Counted from the stretch's first letter, positions 36,470 to 47,258 are shown. The stretch: 64,000 nt of DNA from Pseudoalteromonas shioyasakiensis (GCA_013391845.1 CP058414.1:372001-436000); one strand, 5' to 3'. Notes: generated from the letters alone by a model not told the origin. A program made the numbers and translations.

Positions 36470-37642
36470 TTAAAGCTTTTCAACCGCTGCAGTTTCTGCA
36501 TCGCTTGTCATTTCTTTCATACCAGCAATCTTCACTTCCATACCCTCTTGAGGATACTCAGGTAAAGTAAGAACCAACTGGTCATTCACTTCAAGGCCAT
36601 CACTAATATAAAAGTACTCACCTTCTTCACGTACTACGGTTACTTTGCGTGGTTCAAGTTTATTCTCATCGTTAACAATCCACACTGTTTGGTTGTTCAC
36701 CAAAGACTGCGGTAAACGGTAGATGTTTTGTAATGTTGCACCAGCAAAGTTAACTTGTACGTAAGAACCAAATTTAATTGGTTGCACGTCGTGCTTTAAG
36801 CCATATGGGTCATCAACACGAACTACTAGGTTGCTCATACGAGTCGCGTTATCAACAACACCTAAGTCACGATCAATTTCAGCTTCACGAGTAAAGCTGT
36901 TTAATCCTTTATTGATAATGGTCGCTTTTACGCCTTTTAAGCGTTTTGGTAAAAATACACTATCGAAACCAGCGATTGGTACGATGATTTCTGCGCTTTC
37001 AATATTATTAATTTCAGCAACTTGGCTGCCCACATTAATGTATTGACCGACACCTATTTCACGGCTAATCACAAGTGCATCATAAGGTGCTTTCACTTCG
37101 CAGCGAGCAAGGTCACGCTCGGCACGTTTTAATGCAGCTTGCGCTGATTTAACAGCGGCTTGCGCGCTTAACACTTGAGGTTTACGTAGGAATAAGTCAG
37201 TGCGCTCACGTTCTGGGTAACGTCTTGCTTCATCTTCTGCTACTTTAGCTTGTGCTTGCTCTTCAATCAGTGCCGCTTGAGCACTGGCAAGTGCTGCTTC
37301 AGCTTGTAGTACAGCCGCTTCGTAGTTATCTTTTTCGATGGTGAATAACACTTCACCGCGAGCTACGATACCACCAGCAACAAAGTTTGGATGCCAGCTC
37401 GTTACTTCACCTGCCACTTGCGAGGCAATCAAAGTACTTTCTAGCGGTTTAACTTCGCCGTAACTGTTAATGATCACTTGATGATCATCGCTTGCTACTG
37501 GCTCAACCTGCACCAAAGGACGCACATCAACTACATCCTTGTCTTTAGGCTCTTGAGCAATAGCGTTGATTGCCATAAAACCAGCAACACCAACAATTAA
37601 TGCAACAAATGGTAAGATCCATTTTAATAAACTTGTGCGCAT
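36470..37642 (-). CDS. RND efflux periplasmic adaptor (membrane fusion protein)
   Basis: The product has 390 residues. A membrane anchor (about 8-27) is followed by the first lipoyl half (VINSYGEVKPLESTLIASQV). An alanine-rich coiled-coil hairpin comes next (about 105-180, AALASAQAALIEEQAQAKVA). The second lipoyl half (CEVKAPYDALVISREIGVGQ), a beta-barrel and a membrane-proximal domain follow. It should bridge the RND pump to an outer-membrane channel. The pump gene starts nine bases after its stop, so they form an operon. The pump is frameshifted, so the adaptor may have lost its partner. Confidence 0.92.
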   Translation of the reverse strand: MRTSLLKWILPFVALIVGVAGFMAINAIAQEPKDKDVVDVRPLVQVEPVASDDHQVIINSYGEVKPLESTLIASQVAGEVTSWHPNFVAGGIVARGEVLFTIEKDNYEAAVLQAEAALASAQAALIEEQAQAKVAEDEARRYPERERTDLFLRKPQVLSAQAAVKSAQAALKRAERDLARCEVKAPYDALVISREIGVGQYINVGSQVAEINNIESAEIIVPIAGFDSVFLPKRLKGVKATIINKGLNSFTREAEIDRDLGVVDNATRMSNLVVRVDDPYGLKHDVQPIKFGSYVQVNFAGATLQNIYRLPQSLVNNQTVWIVNDENKLEPRKVTVVREEGEYFYISDGLEVNDQLVLTLPEYPQEGMEVKIAGMKEMTSDAETAAVEKL

Positions 37643-37907
37643 AACTTACACCTATAATATTTTAACTGGCTCTATCATACCAAAGCTGACAGAAACATTA
37701 ATGCGACATTTGTAAGGAACTGTTACAAAAACGGTTAAATAAAAAATATAAATCAGAAAAATGACTTAAGAACAATTTGTTACAAACAAAACAAAAGAAA
37801 TATCAAAAACTTACAACCATACTTTCACACTTGTTAACAAATGACCTTTTATCAAAGAGTTAATTCATTAAACTTGATTGAGAAATAATTAAAGGAACGA
37901 GTTAACA

Positions 37908-40418
37908 ATGAAAATAACAAACATTGCGCTGGCACTAAGCCTAGCACTTGCCATGAATGGCCACGCAGCCGAAGCTAAAAAAGAAGAAAAAAAGCCAAAG
38001 ACGCTGGCTGAAATGATCAAAGATAAAAGCGAGTTTGCTGGTGTTTTCAGCATTTACCAAGATGCGAAAACGGGCGACAACTTAATGGTGATCGACCAAT
38101 CACAACTAGATACCCCGTTTGTGTATTTTGCTCACACGGTCGATGGTGTTACTGATGCAGGTCACTTCAGAGGGGCATACCGCGAGACAAAGCTCATTGA
38201 GTTTCGTAAGTATTTTGACCGTATCGACATTATTAGCAAAACGCCACGCTATAAATTTGATGAAAGCTCTGCCCTAGCACGATCTGCTGATGCCAATATT
38301 AGCGAAGCTGTACTTGCTAGTATCAAAATTGAAAAAGAAGAAGATGGTAAAATCGCATTTAATGTTGATAAGCTATTTTTAAGTGAAGCACTTCATAAAG
38401 TGTCACCTTGGTCGAACCCAAAAGATAAAAATGCAAGCAAACGCTTTAAACTTGGTAAATTAGATGACAAAAAATCACGAATTGTTAAGCAACGACCTTA
38501 TCCAAATAATCTAGATGTTGTGGTTGATTACGTATTTTCTAATGCCAACCCAACAGTACGAGGTTCAAACGCCGTAAGCGATCCTCGTAATGTTTCAATT
38601 AAAGTACAGCATTCATTTGTCGCGTTACCAAAAAATGATTATCAAGCTCGCCAAGATGACGCGCGTATTGGTTATTTCACTAACGAATTCGACAATATGA
38701 CATCCGCTGATTGGGCACCTTATGAAGATGTAATCAAACGCTGGGACTTACAAAAGAAAGACCCAACAGCGGCACTTTCTGAGCCAGTTAAACCTATTAC
38801 TTGGTGGATTGAAAATACCACGCCAGTTGAGTGGCGAGACACTATTCGTGATGCAGTGCTCGCGTGGAATAGCTCATTTGAAAAAGCGGGCTTTAAAAAC
38901 GCCATTGAAGTAAAAGTTCAACCTGATGACGCTGATTGGGATGCAGGCGATATTAACTACAACGTATTACGTTGGACTGCATCACCACGCCCACCATTTG
39001 GCGGTTATGGTCCTGCTCTTGCAAACCCATTAACTGGTGAGATCTTAGGTTCTGACATCATGTTAGAGTATGTTTTCATGAAAAACCGTTGGATGTACGA
39101 CACCTTATATACCCAAGGTGCAGCCACGCTTGAAACTAGCCAAAGCAGCACAGAATTACATTGCTCACTAGGTCACAGCATTCAAGAAAACATGTTACTT
39201 GCAAAAGGCTTAGGCACAGGTGCAAGCATTGAAGACAAAGAGATTTTACGTCAAGGTTTAACTCAGCTCGTTTTACACGAAGTGGGCCATACCCTTGGTC
39301 TTAACCACAATATGAAATCATCTATCTTGTGGGATGAAAAAGAAGTTCACGATAAGAGTAAAACGCAAGGTATCGTAACGGGGTCAGTTATGGACTATGC
39401 CCCAGCAAATATCGCCCCTATTGGCATGCAGCAAGGTGATATCTTCCAAACAAAACCAGGCCCTTATGATGATTGGGCAATTGAATATGGCTATAGCCAA
39501 GCTTTAGCTGATAAAGCCGCTGAGCAGCAGCGTCTTGAAAAAATTCTCGCTCGCTCGTCAGAGCATGCTTTAGCTTTTGGTAATGATGCTGATGATATGC
39601 GTGCCCCAGGCCGCCATATCGACCCACGTGTAATGATTGGTGATATGTCATCTAATCCTGCCGCTTATGCTGATGATCGCATGGAGCTTATCAATAAGTT
39701 ATTTACTGAGCTTAAAGACAAAGCCACTGTTAATGGTGAGTCATACCAACAGCTTGTTACCTCCGCGAACATTTTATTTAGAAGCTACAGAACACAAGCC
39801 GGCGTAGTATCTCGTCAAATTGGTGGTGTTTATGTAGAACGTAATGTGGTGGGCGATGACAAAAATGGCGCACCATTTACGCCAGTGCCACTTGAGCGCC
39901 AGCAACATGCAATGCAAGTGTTAGCCGACAAAGTATTCTCGCCCAATGTACTTGCTAACATGCAACCGCTTTATAACTACCTGCTACAGCAACGTCGTGG
40001 TTTTAATCATTACGGTAAAAATGAAGACCCTAAACCACATGGCATGATTTTAGGCATGCAAAAGCTGGTACTAGCTCAGTTATTACACCCGGCTGTAATG
40101 CTGCGAATTTCAGACAGTGCAATGTATGGCAACGAGTACTCACTTAATCAATTTATGAATGACTTAACGGCAAGCATTTTTGTAGATAGCAAAAAAGCAA
40201 ATACTCTAAGTCACAATCTACAAGTTGAATATGTGAATCAGCTAATCGCGATTGCTGGTTTAGGTAAAGCGAGTAAGCACGACAACCTAGCCAAAGCTGC
40301 CGCGCTTTATCAGTTAAATCAAATTGCTGATATGAGCGTGCCATGGGGTGCAGACACCGCAGCAAAAGCGCATAAGCAATATATCGATCGCTTAATTAGT
40401 AAAGCCCTCGAAGCATAA
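37908..40418 (+). CDS. Secreted zinc metalloprotease (DUF5117/DUF4953 family)
   Basis: The product has 836 residues. A signal peptide (about 1-21) ends near GHAAEA. A DUF5117-like domain (about 70-270) leads to a zincin domain. The zinc motif HEVGHTLGLNH is at 457-467 (ligands His457, His461, His467; catalytic Glu458). It is followed by a Met-turn GSVMDYAP, which places it among the metzincins. The C-terminal 300 residues are helical (DUF4953 region). Such proteins are exported and are common in marine bacteria and Bacteroidetes; substrates are unknown. An AAGGA site precedes the ATG. It is divergent from the RND operon across 265 AT-rich bases in which I see no clear operator. Confidence 0.9.
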   Translation: MKITNIALALSLALAMNGHAAEAKKEEKKPKTLAEMIKDKSEFAGVFSIYQDAKTGDNLMVIDQSQLDTPFVYFAHTVDGVTDAGHFRGAYRETKLIEFRKYFDRIDIISKTPRYKFDESSALARSADANISEAVLASIKIEKEEDGKIAFNVDKLFLSEALHKVSPWSNPKDKNASKRFKLGKLDDKKSRIVKQRPYPNNLDVVVDYVFSNANPTVRGSNAVSDPRNVSIKVQHSFVALPKNDYQARQDDARIGYFTNEFDNMTSADWAPYEDVIKRWDLQKKDPTAALSEPVKPITWWIENTTPVEWRDTIRDAVLAWNSSFEKAGFKNAIEVKVQPDDADWDAGDINYNVLRWTASPRPPFGGYGPALANPLTGEILGSDIMLEYVFMKNRWMYDTLYTQGAATLETSQSSTELHCSLGHSIQENMLLAKGLGTGASIEDKEILRQGLTQLVLHEVGHTLGLNHNMKSSILWDEKEVHDKSKTQGIVTGSVMDYAPANIAPIGMQQGDIFQTKPGPYDDWAIEYGYSQALADKAAEQQRLEKILARSSEHALAFGNDADDMRAPGRHIDPRVMIGDMSSNPAAYADDRMELINKLFTELKDKATVNGESYQQLVTSANILFRSYRTQAGVVSRQIGGVYVERNVVGDDKNGAPFTPVPLERQQHAMQVLADKVFSPNVLANMQPLYNYLLQQRRGFNHYGKNEDPKPHGMILGMQKLVLAQLLHPAVMLRISDSAMYGNEYSLNQFMNDLTASIFVDSKKANTLSHNLQVEYVNQLIAIAGLGKASKHDNLAKAAALYQLNQIADMSVPWGADTAAKAHKQYIDRLISKALEA

Positions 40419-40430
40419 GTAAAACAACAC

Positions 40431-40464
40431 AAAAAAGGCTGCCAATTGGCAGCCTTTTGTTTTT
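40431..40464. terminator. Bidirectional terminator after the metalloprotease gene
   Basis: AAAAAAGGCTGCCAATTGGC is followed by AGCCTTTTGTTTTT. The perfect stem serves the plus-strand protease gene and the minus-strand PQ-loop gene. Confidence 0.87.
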
Positions 40465-40471
40465 AGGTAAT

Positions 40472-41086
40472 TTAAGCCATTGCTGGGCGCGATTTATAAT
40501 ACTGAATACAACCTAATTGAGCGGCATTAGTTAGTAAAATCATTACAAAGGTCAGTATGTGAGACACGCTCGGTGTGGCCATTGAAAGCTCGGCAGCGAG
40601 GCCGCAGCTACCTGCAACAAATTGCAGACTAAAATAACGAGCACTTAAATTACTAATATTACCGCTTTTGATGGTTTTATAAGTTTGCGGCATAACACGA
40701 ATAGAGCTCATCACTAAACCCACATAGGTTAGCCAGTTCAGCACCGTTGCTGTTTCATAATGAGGGTTAAGCAACAAACTAAAAGGCACGACCGACATGG
40801 CTAATAACCCGGCTAGTTGCATACGTTGCTTTCGCGCAGCATTGTAACGAACAAAGTAATAAAGAATCACACCACTTAGCATGCCTGTTACAACAAACGG
40901 CATGGCCATGTAAAAACGCTGGAAATACAGGTTAAAGGTGATGAAATACAAGCTTTGCGCGACACCAAAGCTCATCATTAACAGCGAAACGCCCGACACA
41001 CTGCGATTTTTACGGATCTTATTTAAAAGCGGATAAAAGCTAAACGCCAAAATAAAGCATGAAATAATCGGCAAAAAGTGCGCCAA
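40472..41086 (-). CDS. PQ-loop/SWEET-like membrane protein
   Basis: The product has 204 residues with about seven membrane helices. Two PQ-loop-like repeats are visible: YPLLNKIRKNRSVSGVSL near residue 19, and MPQTYKTIKSGNISNLSARY near residue 131. The start appears to be TTG at 41086, because the good ribosome site GAGAGAGG sits six bases upstream and no ATG occurs before the second helix. PQ-loop proteins include small-solute and sugar carriers; the substrate here is not known. Confidence 0.8.
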   Translation of the reverse strand: MAHFLPIISCFILAFSFYPLLNKIRKNRSVSGVSLLMMSFGVAQSLYFITFNLYFQRFYMAMPFVVTGMLSGVILYYFVRYNAARKQRMQLAGLLAMSVVPFSLLLNPHYETATVLNWLTYVGLVMSSIRVMPQTYKTIKSGNISNLSARYFSLQFVAGSCGLAAELSMATPSVSHILTFVMILLTNAAQLGCIQYYKSRPAMA

Positions 41087-41357
41087 AACAGACCTCTCTC
41101 GTTACAATTTAGTTAATAAGTTAGCAGTTTATAAATCGCCCATAAAATCAAGGTAAACATTTGTTTTTTAAGCAATTTAAAAGAGTGCGGCATTGTAATG
41201 AGAGAATATTAGAATGCAATTAAGAATAAAAAATAAACAACAGTCTATTGGCAAGATATCCATACAGGCTGTTTAGAACTGATGACACTAATTACTAACT
41301 TGAATAATCAAAGTTAACTGGGTAAATTGATTAAATAGCACTCAATAGGGTAAAGCC

Positions 41358-42495
41358 ATGAAGTCAGTTTTATATGCACTTGTTTTGAGTGCCTTTTTAG
41401 TTGGATGTAAGAGTACGAAACAACCTACGCCACCGCCTAGTGTGGGCAGCTTACTCAACGCCGCACATTTTACTCAAGTTGAACTAAGCGACCCTGAGCT
41501 ATTTACACTCCCTGCGGATGAGCAAAAACGTTTTCTTGATTATTTTACCAAACGTCAAGGTGGTGATTTTAGAGATGACCAAATCCTTTATCACTATTTA
41601 GAAAAGAAGCTCACCAATTTTAATTACTTTAGTGCCACACTCAATGCCCAGCAGACTCTTCAAGGTCATCAAGGTAACTGTATTAGCTTGGCAATTTTGA
41701 CCCATGCATATGCTCAACTAGCAGGACTTCAAACGGGCTTTCAAGCGGTCTCAAGTGAGCCTGTTTATAGCAAACAAAATAACATAGTGTATGTGTCAGG
41801 GCACTTTCGCACCAAAGTCTACGCCCCTTTAAATGAGGACGATAATTACTTGGTGCCGCCAGGTACTGTCATTGATTACTTTCCTGCTCGCGGCAGTTTT
41901 TACTCTGGCCGAGCTGAGTTAAAAGACTTAATTAGCCGTTATTACAGCAACTTGGCTGCAAAAGCATTGGCCTTGCAACAATTCGATTTAAGCTACAGCT
42001 ATATATTAAAAGCCAATGAATACACCCCAAATGCTGCATCACTTTATAATCTAGCTGCCGTATTACATCGCCAATCGGGTGATTTAGCTGGAGCAAAACA
42101 TATTTATCAAACAGCAATGCAGTATGGCTTTAGCGATACGAATTTACTACATAATTACGCAGTTTCTGGCCGAGCAACTTAATGATCAGGTTTTGGCAGA
42201 GCAACTCAATTCACAGTTAGCGATGCTTGAACAAGATCCATTCGAGTTACTGGCAACGGCAATTAACGCCCGTAACAATGGTAAGCTTTACAAGGCAAAA
42301 CAACAGCTCGAAGACGCGATTGCATTAGCCCCTTATTTATCTGAACCCTATATAGAGTTAGCGATTATTAGTTATCAGCAAGGAAATGAACAAAGCAGTA
42401 AAGAATGGCTAGAAAAAGCCATTGAGATAGAAAATAAAGACGAAAAGCTAGCGCTATACCACGCCAAGCTTTTCGCCTTAAAAGACCAACACTAG
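41358..42495 (+). pseudogene. TPR lipoprotein with transglutaminase-like domain, frameshifted
   Basis: Two frames form one protein. The first (41358-42182) has lipobox LVGC with Cys17. A transglutaminase-like region with Cys108 in GNCISLAILTHAYAQLAGL follows, then TPR-like helices, ending out of frame after LLHNYAV. The second frame continues with LAEQLNDQVLAEQLNSQ through more TPRs (DAIALAPYLSEPYIELAI) to 42495. One extra T in the TTT at 42163-42165 would restore NYAV-LAEQL. The truncated first part could still be made as a 274-residue lipoprotein. The function is unknown. Confidence 0.75.
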
Positions 42496-42496
42496 G

Positions 42497-45319
42497 CTAT
42501 AACGAGTAATAGAAGCTTAGCCAAGCCCGTAAATCATTTTCAAAGTCGTCGCCTTCTACCCGGGCGACGCCAAAATCAAGGTTTACATCGTTCAAACCTG
42601 CAGGCCCCATACCAAAGCTAAAGTCTCCTCGCCATTTTAGCCCGTAACTTTGTGCATAAACTCGGTTATCGACTTGATGCTGTTGGTAGTAAAGCCAAGG
42701 TAATGAATCTTTGTAACTAATACCCCCGCCATAGCCTTTATAGCGGTTACCTAATTGGCTAATAAACGGAAGCTCAGGGGCAACAACAAAGCCGCTTTGC
42801 GTGTCTTTATTAATTAAGTTTGACTCATATCCTCCAAGCGTAAGGTTACTGTCATCGCGATATTGCTGAGCAAAATTAACATAAACAGGAATATCAAAGG
42901 CATAACCGCTCAATACTGTGGCAAAGTTATAGCCCTGCCAATTATTCGAGTCAGCATCACCGGATAGCCACTCGGCACTTACAGACTGAGCAAAACCATA
43001 TCGTTGTCTGTCATGTTGCCATTTTTGTTCAAGTCCAAACTTTAACCATTGATCATCACCTTTACTAAAATCACTGTAGTTATAGCTCAAACTCGGTGTA
43101 ATACTGAGCTGCTGAAACTGCAACGGGTAGCTCATGGCAAAATGTGCCCCTGTATTACTTATGTTCAGCGACGTTTGTGAATGGTACTGTTTTGCTGATT
43201 CGAGGTCGTAATCAAATAGCAGCGCTTTAAATTTTAAATCAAACGCAGAATACTTAGCGGCCGCGAACATCCCTTCTAGTGCTTTGTCATGTAAATCAGC
43301 ACTATAGCCGGCTTGTAAATCGAGCTGTTTCAAGAAATCACTACTTTTCAGGCCAAGGGTAAGAAGCGATGATGAAGCCGAATAATACTGAGATGCCAAC
43401 GAAAAGGTTGGTTTTTGCTGCCATATATCATAATTGATTGGCTCAGTTGGGCTTTGCGGGTAGATTTTCGCCTCAGGTAATACTTCGCTCGTTACCTGTC
43501 CTCGCGGTGGCGCTGCACTTTTAGCAAATTCAACAACCTCTAATCCTTGTGGTTGCTCAGCAAAATGCTTGATATTCGGCCCTTGTGCAGTGATCGATAA
43601 ATACAAAAGTTCACCATTATGCATTGCCATTGGGTGCGCAACAGCTTCTTGGCCTTGTGTTAATTGGCGTAGTGAATTGCTATTAAGATCATAATGATAC
43701 AAATCGAGAGCTTTATTTTTACCCGCGACAAAATAAATCCCTTTGCCATCTGCTTGCCAATTAGGTTGTGACACATATTGATAGCCTGCGGGCATAGGCA
43801 CAGCGAGTGATTGCTGAGAGCTCACATCTTGTATATACAACTGCCAATTGGCATTCAATGTCGCTTTTAAATAAGCAAGTTGAGTTTTATTAGGGCTTAG
43901 TAATGGGTAGTCATAAACCGTTTCTAGGCTTTTCTCAAATAAAGGCGTAGCGACACCCGTATTGAGGTCAAGGCGCACTAGCTCTGAGAAGCCATGCTTA
44001 GTTTGCTCAGCATAAACAGTTTGCCCGTTATCACTGATACTAAAGCGGCGAAGCCCTGCATGATGCGTCAATGCGCTCACTTTTCCTGTGTCGATATCAT
44101 AGCGGTATAGATCAGAAATACCTTGAATAGAGCCTTTAGCAACGGTTGTTGTGGCTGTGAAAAACAGTGTATTTTCATCTAACCACTGCGGGTTTTTTAT
44201 ACCCCGCCTATTAATTTGGTGAAGCACGTGTTTTTGCTTACGCTTAAAAACACTGGGGGCTTGATCAGCAATATCGACGGGATCATCATCAAGTAACGCT
44301 TGTTGCTGCTTTGCAAAATCATCGGCAGCCTGTTGATTGTCACCAGTACTGTAAATAACTAAACGCGTTTCACCATCTTTGTTTCGCTCAACGATGGCAA
44401 GCTTACTGTTATCTAAACTTAAAACAGGGTTCGAAGCATATAATTCAAGCTCTAACCAAAGCTTGCTTGTAAGTGCTTGCTCACTTACTTCTTTAGCCAT
44501 TGCTTTATAGGTATACTCGGCAATAAAACGACGATAGAGACGCTCAGGAGAATTACCAAATACACCGCTGAAGGCTTCATTAAAATCACGCGATTTAACT
44601 GCTTGCATACGCGTCCAAACTGCATCAAGGGTTTGCGGTGAATGATTCTCTTCAAGCCAAGCAAGAAAGCGAGAGCCTATTAAATAAGCCATTGAGCCAG
44701 CTAAAAAACCCCCTTCGGTACTATTTAACTGGCTATATCGGGGCAATGCACCCTGCTGTGCAAATTCAACTAGTATTGCCTCTGATAGATTATCGTATAA
44801 ACGGCCTCGGCCTGTCATTTTCGACTCAAGTAAGGTTGCATATCCTTCTGCAGCCCAGCGCGGCATGTCACTTTCGATTAAATCATAAATATCCCAACTA
44901 TCGCGAATAGCTTGGCGCAAATCGCTACGAGTCGGTTGAGCAAGGTGCACTAAATGAATATATTCGTGCAAAATCAATAACTGCTGCCAGCTATCGGTGT
45001 TAGAAATCACGGTGTCAGATTGCGGAGGCGTTGTAAACAAGGCCATTAAAGGCTTATTCGTCACCGGCAAAGCGAACCCATTAGAAGCATTAAACGGGTC
45101 GAAAACCAGCACATCGACTACTTCATCAAGGGCACGGTTTTGCTGCTTTAATACCTTATCGCGAACAATTTCAAGCTCTGTAGCAGCAGAGCGTGCCCAT
45201 TGTTGATTCTCAGTACTAAAATGCACGTTAAAGTGTTCAGTATGAATAGTTTGCCAAGTCTCTTGGCTTGAGGCATGGCCAGCGGCAAGTAACGCCACTG
45301 ATAACAGAGCTTTTTTCAT
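42497..45319 (-). CDS. Peptidase MA-like/TolB-propeller protein, probably outer membrane
   Basis: The product has 940 residues from the ATG at 45319 (AAGGA upstream; a GTG at 45322 adds one residue). A signal peptide (about 1-19, ending HASSQE) leads to a gluzincin-like domain with the zinc motif HEYIH at 118-122. A TolB/WD40-like propeller with repeats such as LSPNKTQLAYLKA and YRYDIDTGKVSALTHH follows (about 290-600). The C-terminal 300 residues alternate like a beta-barrel and end in FYYSL. It may be a surface-exposed metalloprotease. The substrate is unknown. Confidence 0.8.
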   Translation of the reverse strand: MKKALLSVALLAAGHASSQETWQTIHTEHFNVHFSTENQQWARSAATELEIVRDKVLKQQNRALDEVVDVLVFDPFNASNGFALPVTNKPLMALFTTPPQSDTVISNTDSWQQLLILHEYIHLVHLAQPTRSDLRQAIRDSWDIYDLIESDMPRWAAEGYATLLESKMTGRGRLYDNLSEAILVEFAQQGALPRYSQLNSTEGGFLAGSMAYLIGSRFLAWLEENHSPQTLDAVWTRMQAVKSRDFNEAFSGVFGNSPERLYRRFIAEYTYKAMAKEVSEQALTSKLWLELELYASNPVLSLDNSKLAIVERNKDGETRLVIYSTGDNQQAADDFAKQQQALLDDDPVDIADQAPSVFKRKQKHVLHQINRRGIKNPQWLDENTLFFTATTTVAKGSIQGISDLYRYDIDTGKVSALTHHAGLRRFSISDNGQTVYAEQTKHGFSELVRLDLNTGVATPLFEKSLETVYDYPLLSPNKTQLAYLKATLNANWQLYIQDVSSQQSLAVPMPAGYQYVSQPNWQADGKGIYFVAGKNKALDLYHYDLNSNSLRQLTQGQEAVAHPMAMHNGELLYLSITAQGPNIKHFAEQPQGLEVVEFAKSAAPPRGQVTSEVLPEAKIYPQSPTEPINYDIWQQKPTFSLASQYYSASSSLLTLGLKSSDFLKQLDLQAGYSADLHDKALEGMFAAAKYSAFDLKFKALLFDYDLESAKQYHSQTSLNISNTGAHFAMSYPLQFQQLSITPSLSYNYSDFSKGDDQWLKFGLEQKWQHDRQRYGFAQSVSAEWLSGDADSNNWQGYNFATVLSGYAFDIPVYVNFAQQYRDDSNLTLGGYESNLINKDTQSGFVVAPELPFISQLGNRYKGYGGGISYKDSLPWLYYQQHQVDNRVYAQSYGLKWRGDFSFGMGPAGLNDVNLDFGVARVEGDDFENDLRAWLSFYYSL

Positions 45320-45404
45320 CACAATCCTTGATTAGCAAGTTGCTTAATTTAAGAATTAGTATGCGATGCTTTTTTAAAAGGCTGAAGTTAAAAAGTGTAA
45401 GAAA

Positions 45405-45647
45405 TTACTCGATTTTAATCGGGCGAACCAAGTCTAACAATTGATAAATAATAAAAATAGTCACGGCAAACATCAGGCTGCTTCTTAATGCACCGATCCC
45501 CGCGATGACTAAAGCCGCGGTTACAAGTAACGCTATTACTGTAACAGCGACACTCACACACAAGCCTTTACACTCTTGCTGAGAACGTGCATAACACAGT
45601 AAGGCAACAACACCTGAAATAGCTAAAATAGGTAGAAAATAAATCAT
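45405..45647 (-). CDS. Small hydrophobic membrane protein
   Basis: The product is 80 residues with three membrane helices (about 2-20, 29-52 and 56-74). The ribosome site is weak, but the frame sits alone in its gap and its composition is typical of membrane proteins. I recognise no family. Confidence 0.5.
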   Translation of the reverse strand: MIYFLPILAISGVVALLCYARSQQECKGLCVSVAVTVIALLVTAALVIAGIGALRSSLMFAVTIFIIYQLLDLVRPIKIE

Positions 45648-45725
45648 TGAGCACCGTAGTTATTAACGTTGCGTTAGTATACCTCAATAACAATACGAAT
45701 CAACGGTATTGATAATTATTTTCAT

Positions 45726-47258
45726 TTAGAGCCAGTTACGCTCGACACCTTCGATTTCATATAGCGCAAAATCAGTAAACCGCTCAGCCAACTCAGCTTT
45801 TAAGTAAGGCATTGATACTGAACCAGAAGCCAGTTGTATATACAAGCTCTTAAGCTGCGATCTTCGCATTAAGTAAGTACTAGTTGTTGTGACGCTTTGC
45901 GCTTTGTAGATTTCAAAAACACGATATTGAACACCCAACATGCCCGTTTTAAATACAGCGAAGAAACGACCGTCGTGTTGATACATTGCCATACCGGTTT
46001 TTTGATAACTTAAAAACACACCGAGCATCAAAGTTAGTCCAACCGCAACACTCCAAAGCATCGTAGCAGCATCAAATAAGCTATTGAGAATTAGTGCTGA
46101 AAGTATGGTTGGCAACATAACATATAAAAGCGTATTTTTATAAAGTAAAGCCCGCTCAGGCTTAATAAAGTTAAGCGCCGTTAAATCAACAAACCAAGGA
46201 AATAACCAACGACACACAACTTGTATTTGCTCTTTAGTTAATACCGGCATTACTAAAGTTTGTTTACTTTTATGTGCGGCAACCCCTGCGGCCATACCGC
46301 CACTACTCACTTGTGGGCAAATTAAGGTAAAGCGATTAAGTAGCCGAGCAATAATATTTTGTTTAATTTGCACACTTTGAATTTTCGAAACACTTATCGA
46401 GAGTTGCTGACGCTCAAATAAACCAGCTACACGCTTAAATTTATCATCCTGAAAATAGAGCTGAAAATTAAAAAAGCGCACTAAAGCCATAACAACAGAC
46501 AGTAAAATGGCACACAAAACAATTGTGATGACCATAATTAACACGGCTATTGCAGCAGCACTACCAACAAAGGCAGCTTGCTCATTCAGTATGGCCTCTA
46601 GGCGATTTATAATGGTTTTTTCGAGATACTCAAAAATCACATTCATAAATGGGGCAAGTGCAGCCAATGCTAAAATTGCCATGTTCGACATCAAACCAAA
46701 TTTAGCAATTTCACCATTGCTGATCGTTAAGCTTTGCTGCTTGTCTGTTGCTTCACTCTGCTCAATAGGCTGCAGATCTTCTTGTTGTAACTGAGCTTTA
46801 AATGCCATGACTTGTTCGCGCACTTGCTCGGCATAGCTAAGCTTTACTCCCGGGATCACAGCTTCTTGAGCACTACTCCCAGCTGCATCAAAAATACAAT
46901 TAACTAAATTAACCGGCTGAAAATAAAAAGGCTCAGCAATATTTACGTTTTGCACTCGAGCAAACTTTAAGGTTAATCGCTCTTTTTTAAACACTCCTTT
47001 ATTTAGCAGTATTTCGTTGTCATCAGTAATTCGGTATTTAAAATTACGGTAATAAGCAAAGGCATACAGCACTAAAACTACAGAGGCTGCGGCAACTGCT
47101 ATTTGCCCCCAAAACAGCTTTTGCTCAACTTGCGTGACAAATAACACTAAAATTGGCAGTAAGTTAAGTAAGCCATCTTTTATAAAGCGCAGTGCAAAAT
47201 GAACAATAAAATACAGTAGTGCCCATGGCGACACGCGTTGCCATTGTTGATTACTCAT
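45726..47258 (-). CDS. PH-domain (bPH2, YdbT-like) membrane protein
   Basis: The ATG at 47258 overlaps the stop of the preceding gene by eight bases and gives 510 residues; a longer frame to 47324 lies inside that gene. Repeated bacterial PH-like domains alternate with paired membrane helices (KYRITDDNEILLNKGVFKKERLTL, then FQDDKFKRVAGLFERQQLSI). This is the layout of YdbT of Bacillus. YdbS/YdbT pairs have been linked to resistance against some bacteriocins in Bacillus; whether that applies here is not known. Confidence 0.88.
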   Translation of the reverse strand: MSNQQWQRVSPWALLYFIVHFALRFIKDGLLNLLPILVLFVTQVEQKLFWGQIAVAAASVVLVLYAFAYYRNFKYRITDDNEILLNKGVFKKERLTLKFARVQNVNIAEPFYFQPVNLVNCIFDAAGSSAQEAVIPGVKLSYAEQVREQVMAFKAQLQQEDLQPIEQSEATDKQQSLTISNGEIAKFGLMSNMAILALAALAPFMNVIFEYLEKTIINRLEAILNEQAAFVGSAAAIAVLIMVITIVLCAILLSVVMALVRFFNFQLYFQDDKFKRVAGLFERQQLSISVSKIQSVQIKQNIIARLLNRFTLICPQVSSGGMAAGVAAHKSKQTLVMPVLTKEQIQVVCRWLFPWFVDLTALNFIKPERALLYKNTLLYVMLPTILSALILNSLFDAATMLWSVAVGLTLMLGVFLSYQKTGMAMYQHDGRFFAVFKTGMLGVQYRVFEIYKAQSVTTTSTYLMRRSQLKSLYIQLASGSVSMPYLKAELAERFTDFALYEIEGVERNWL

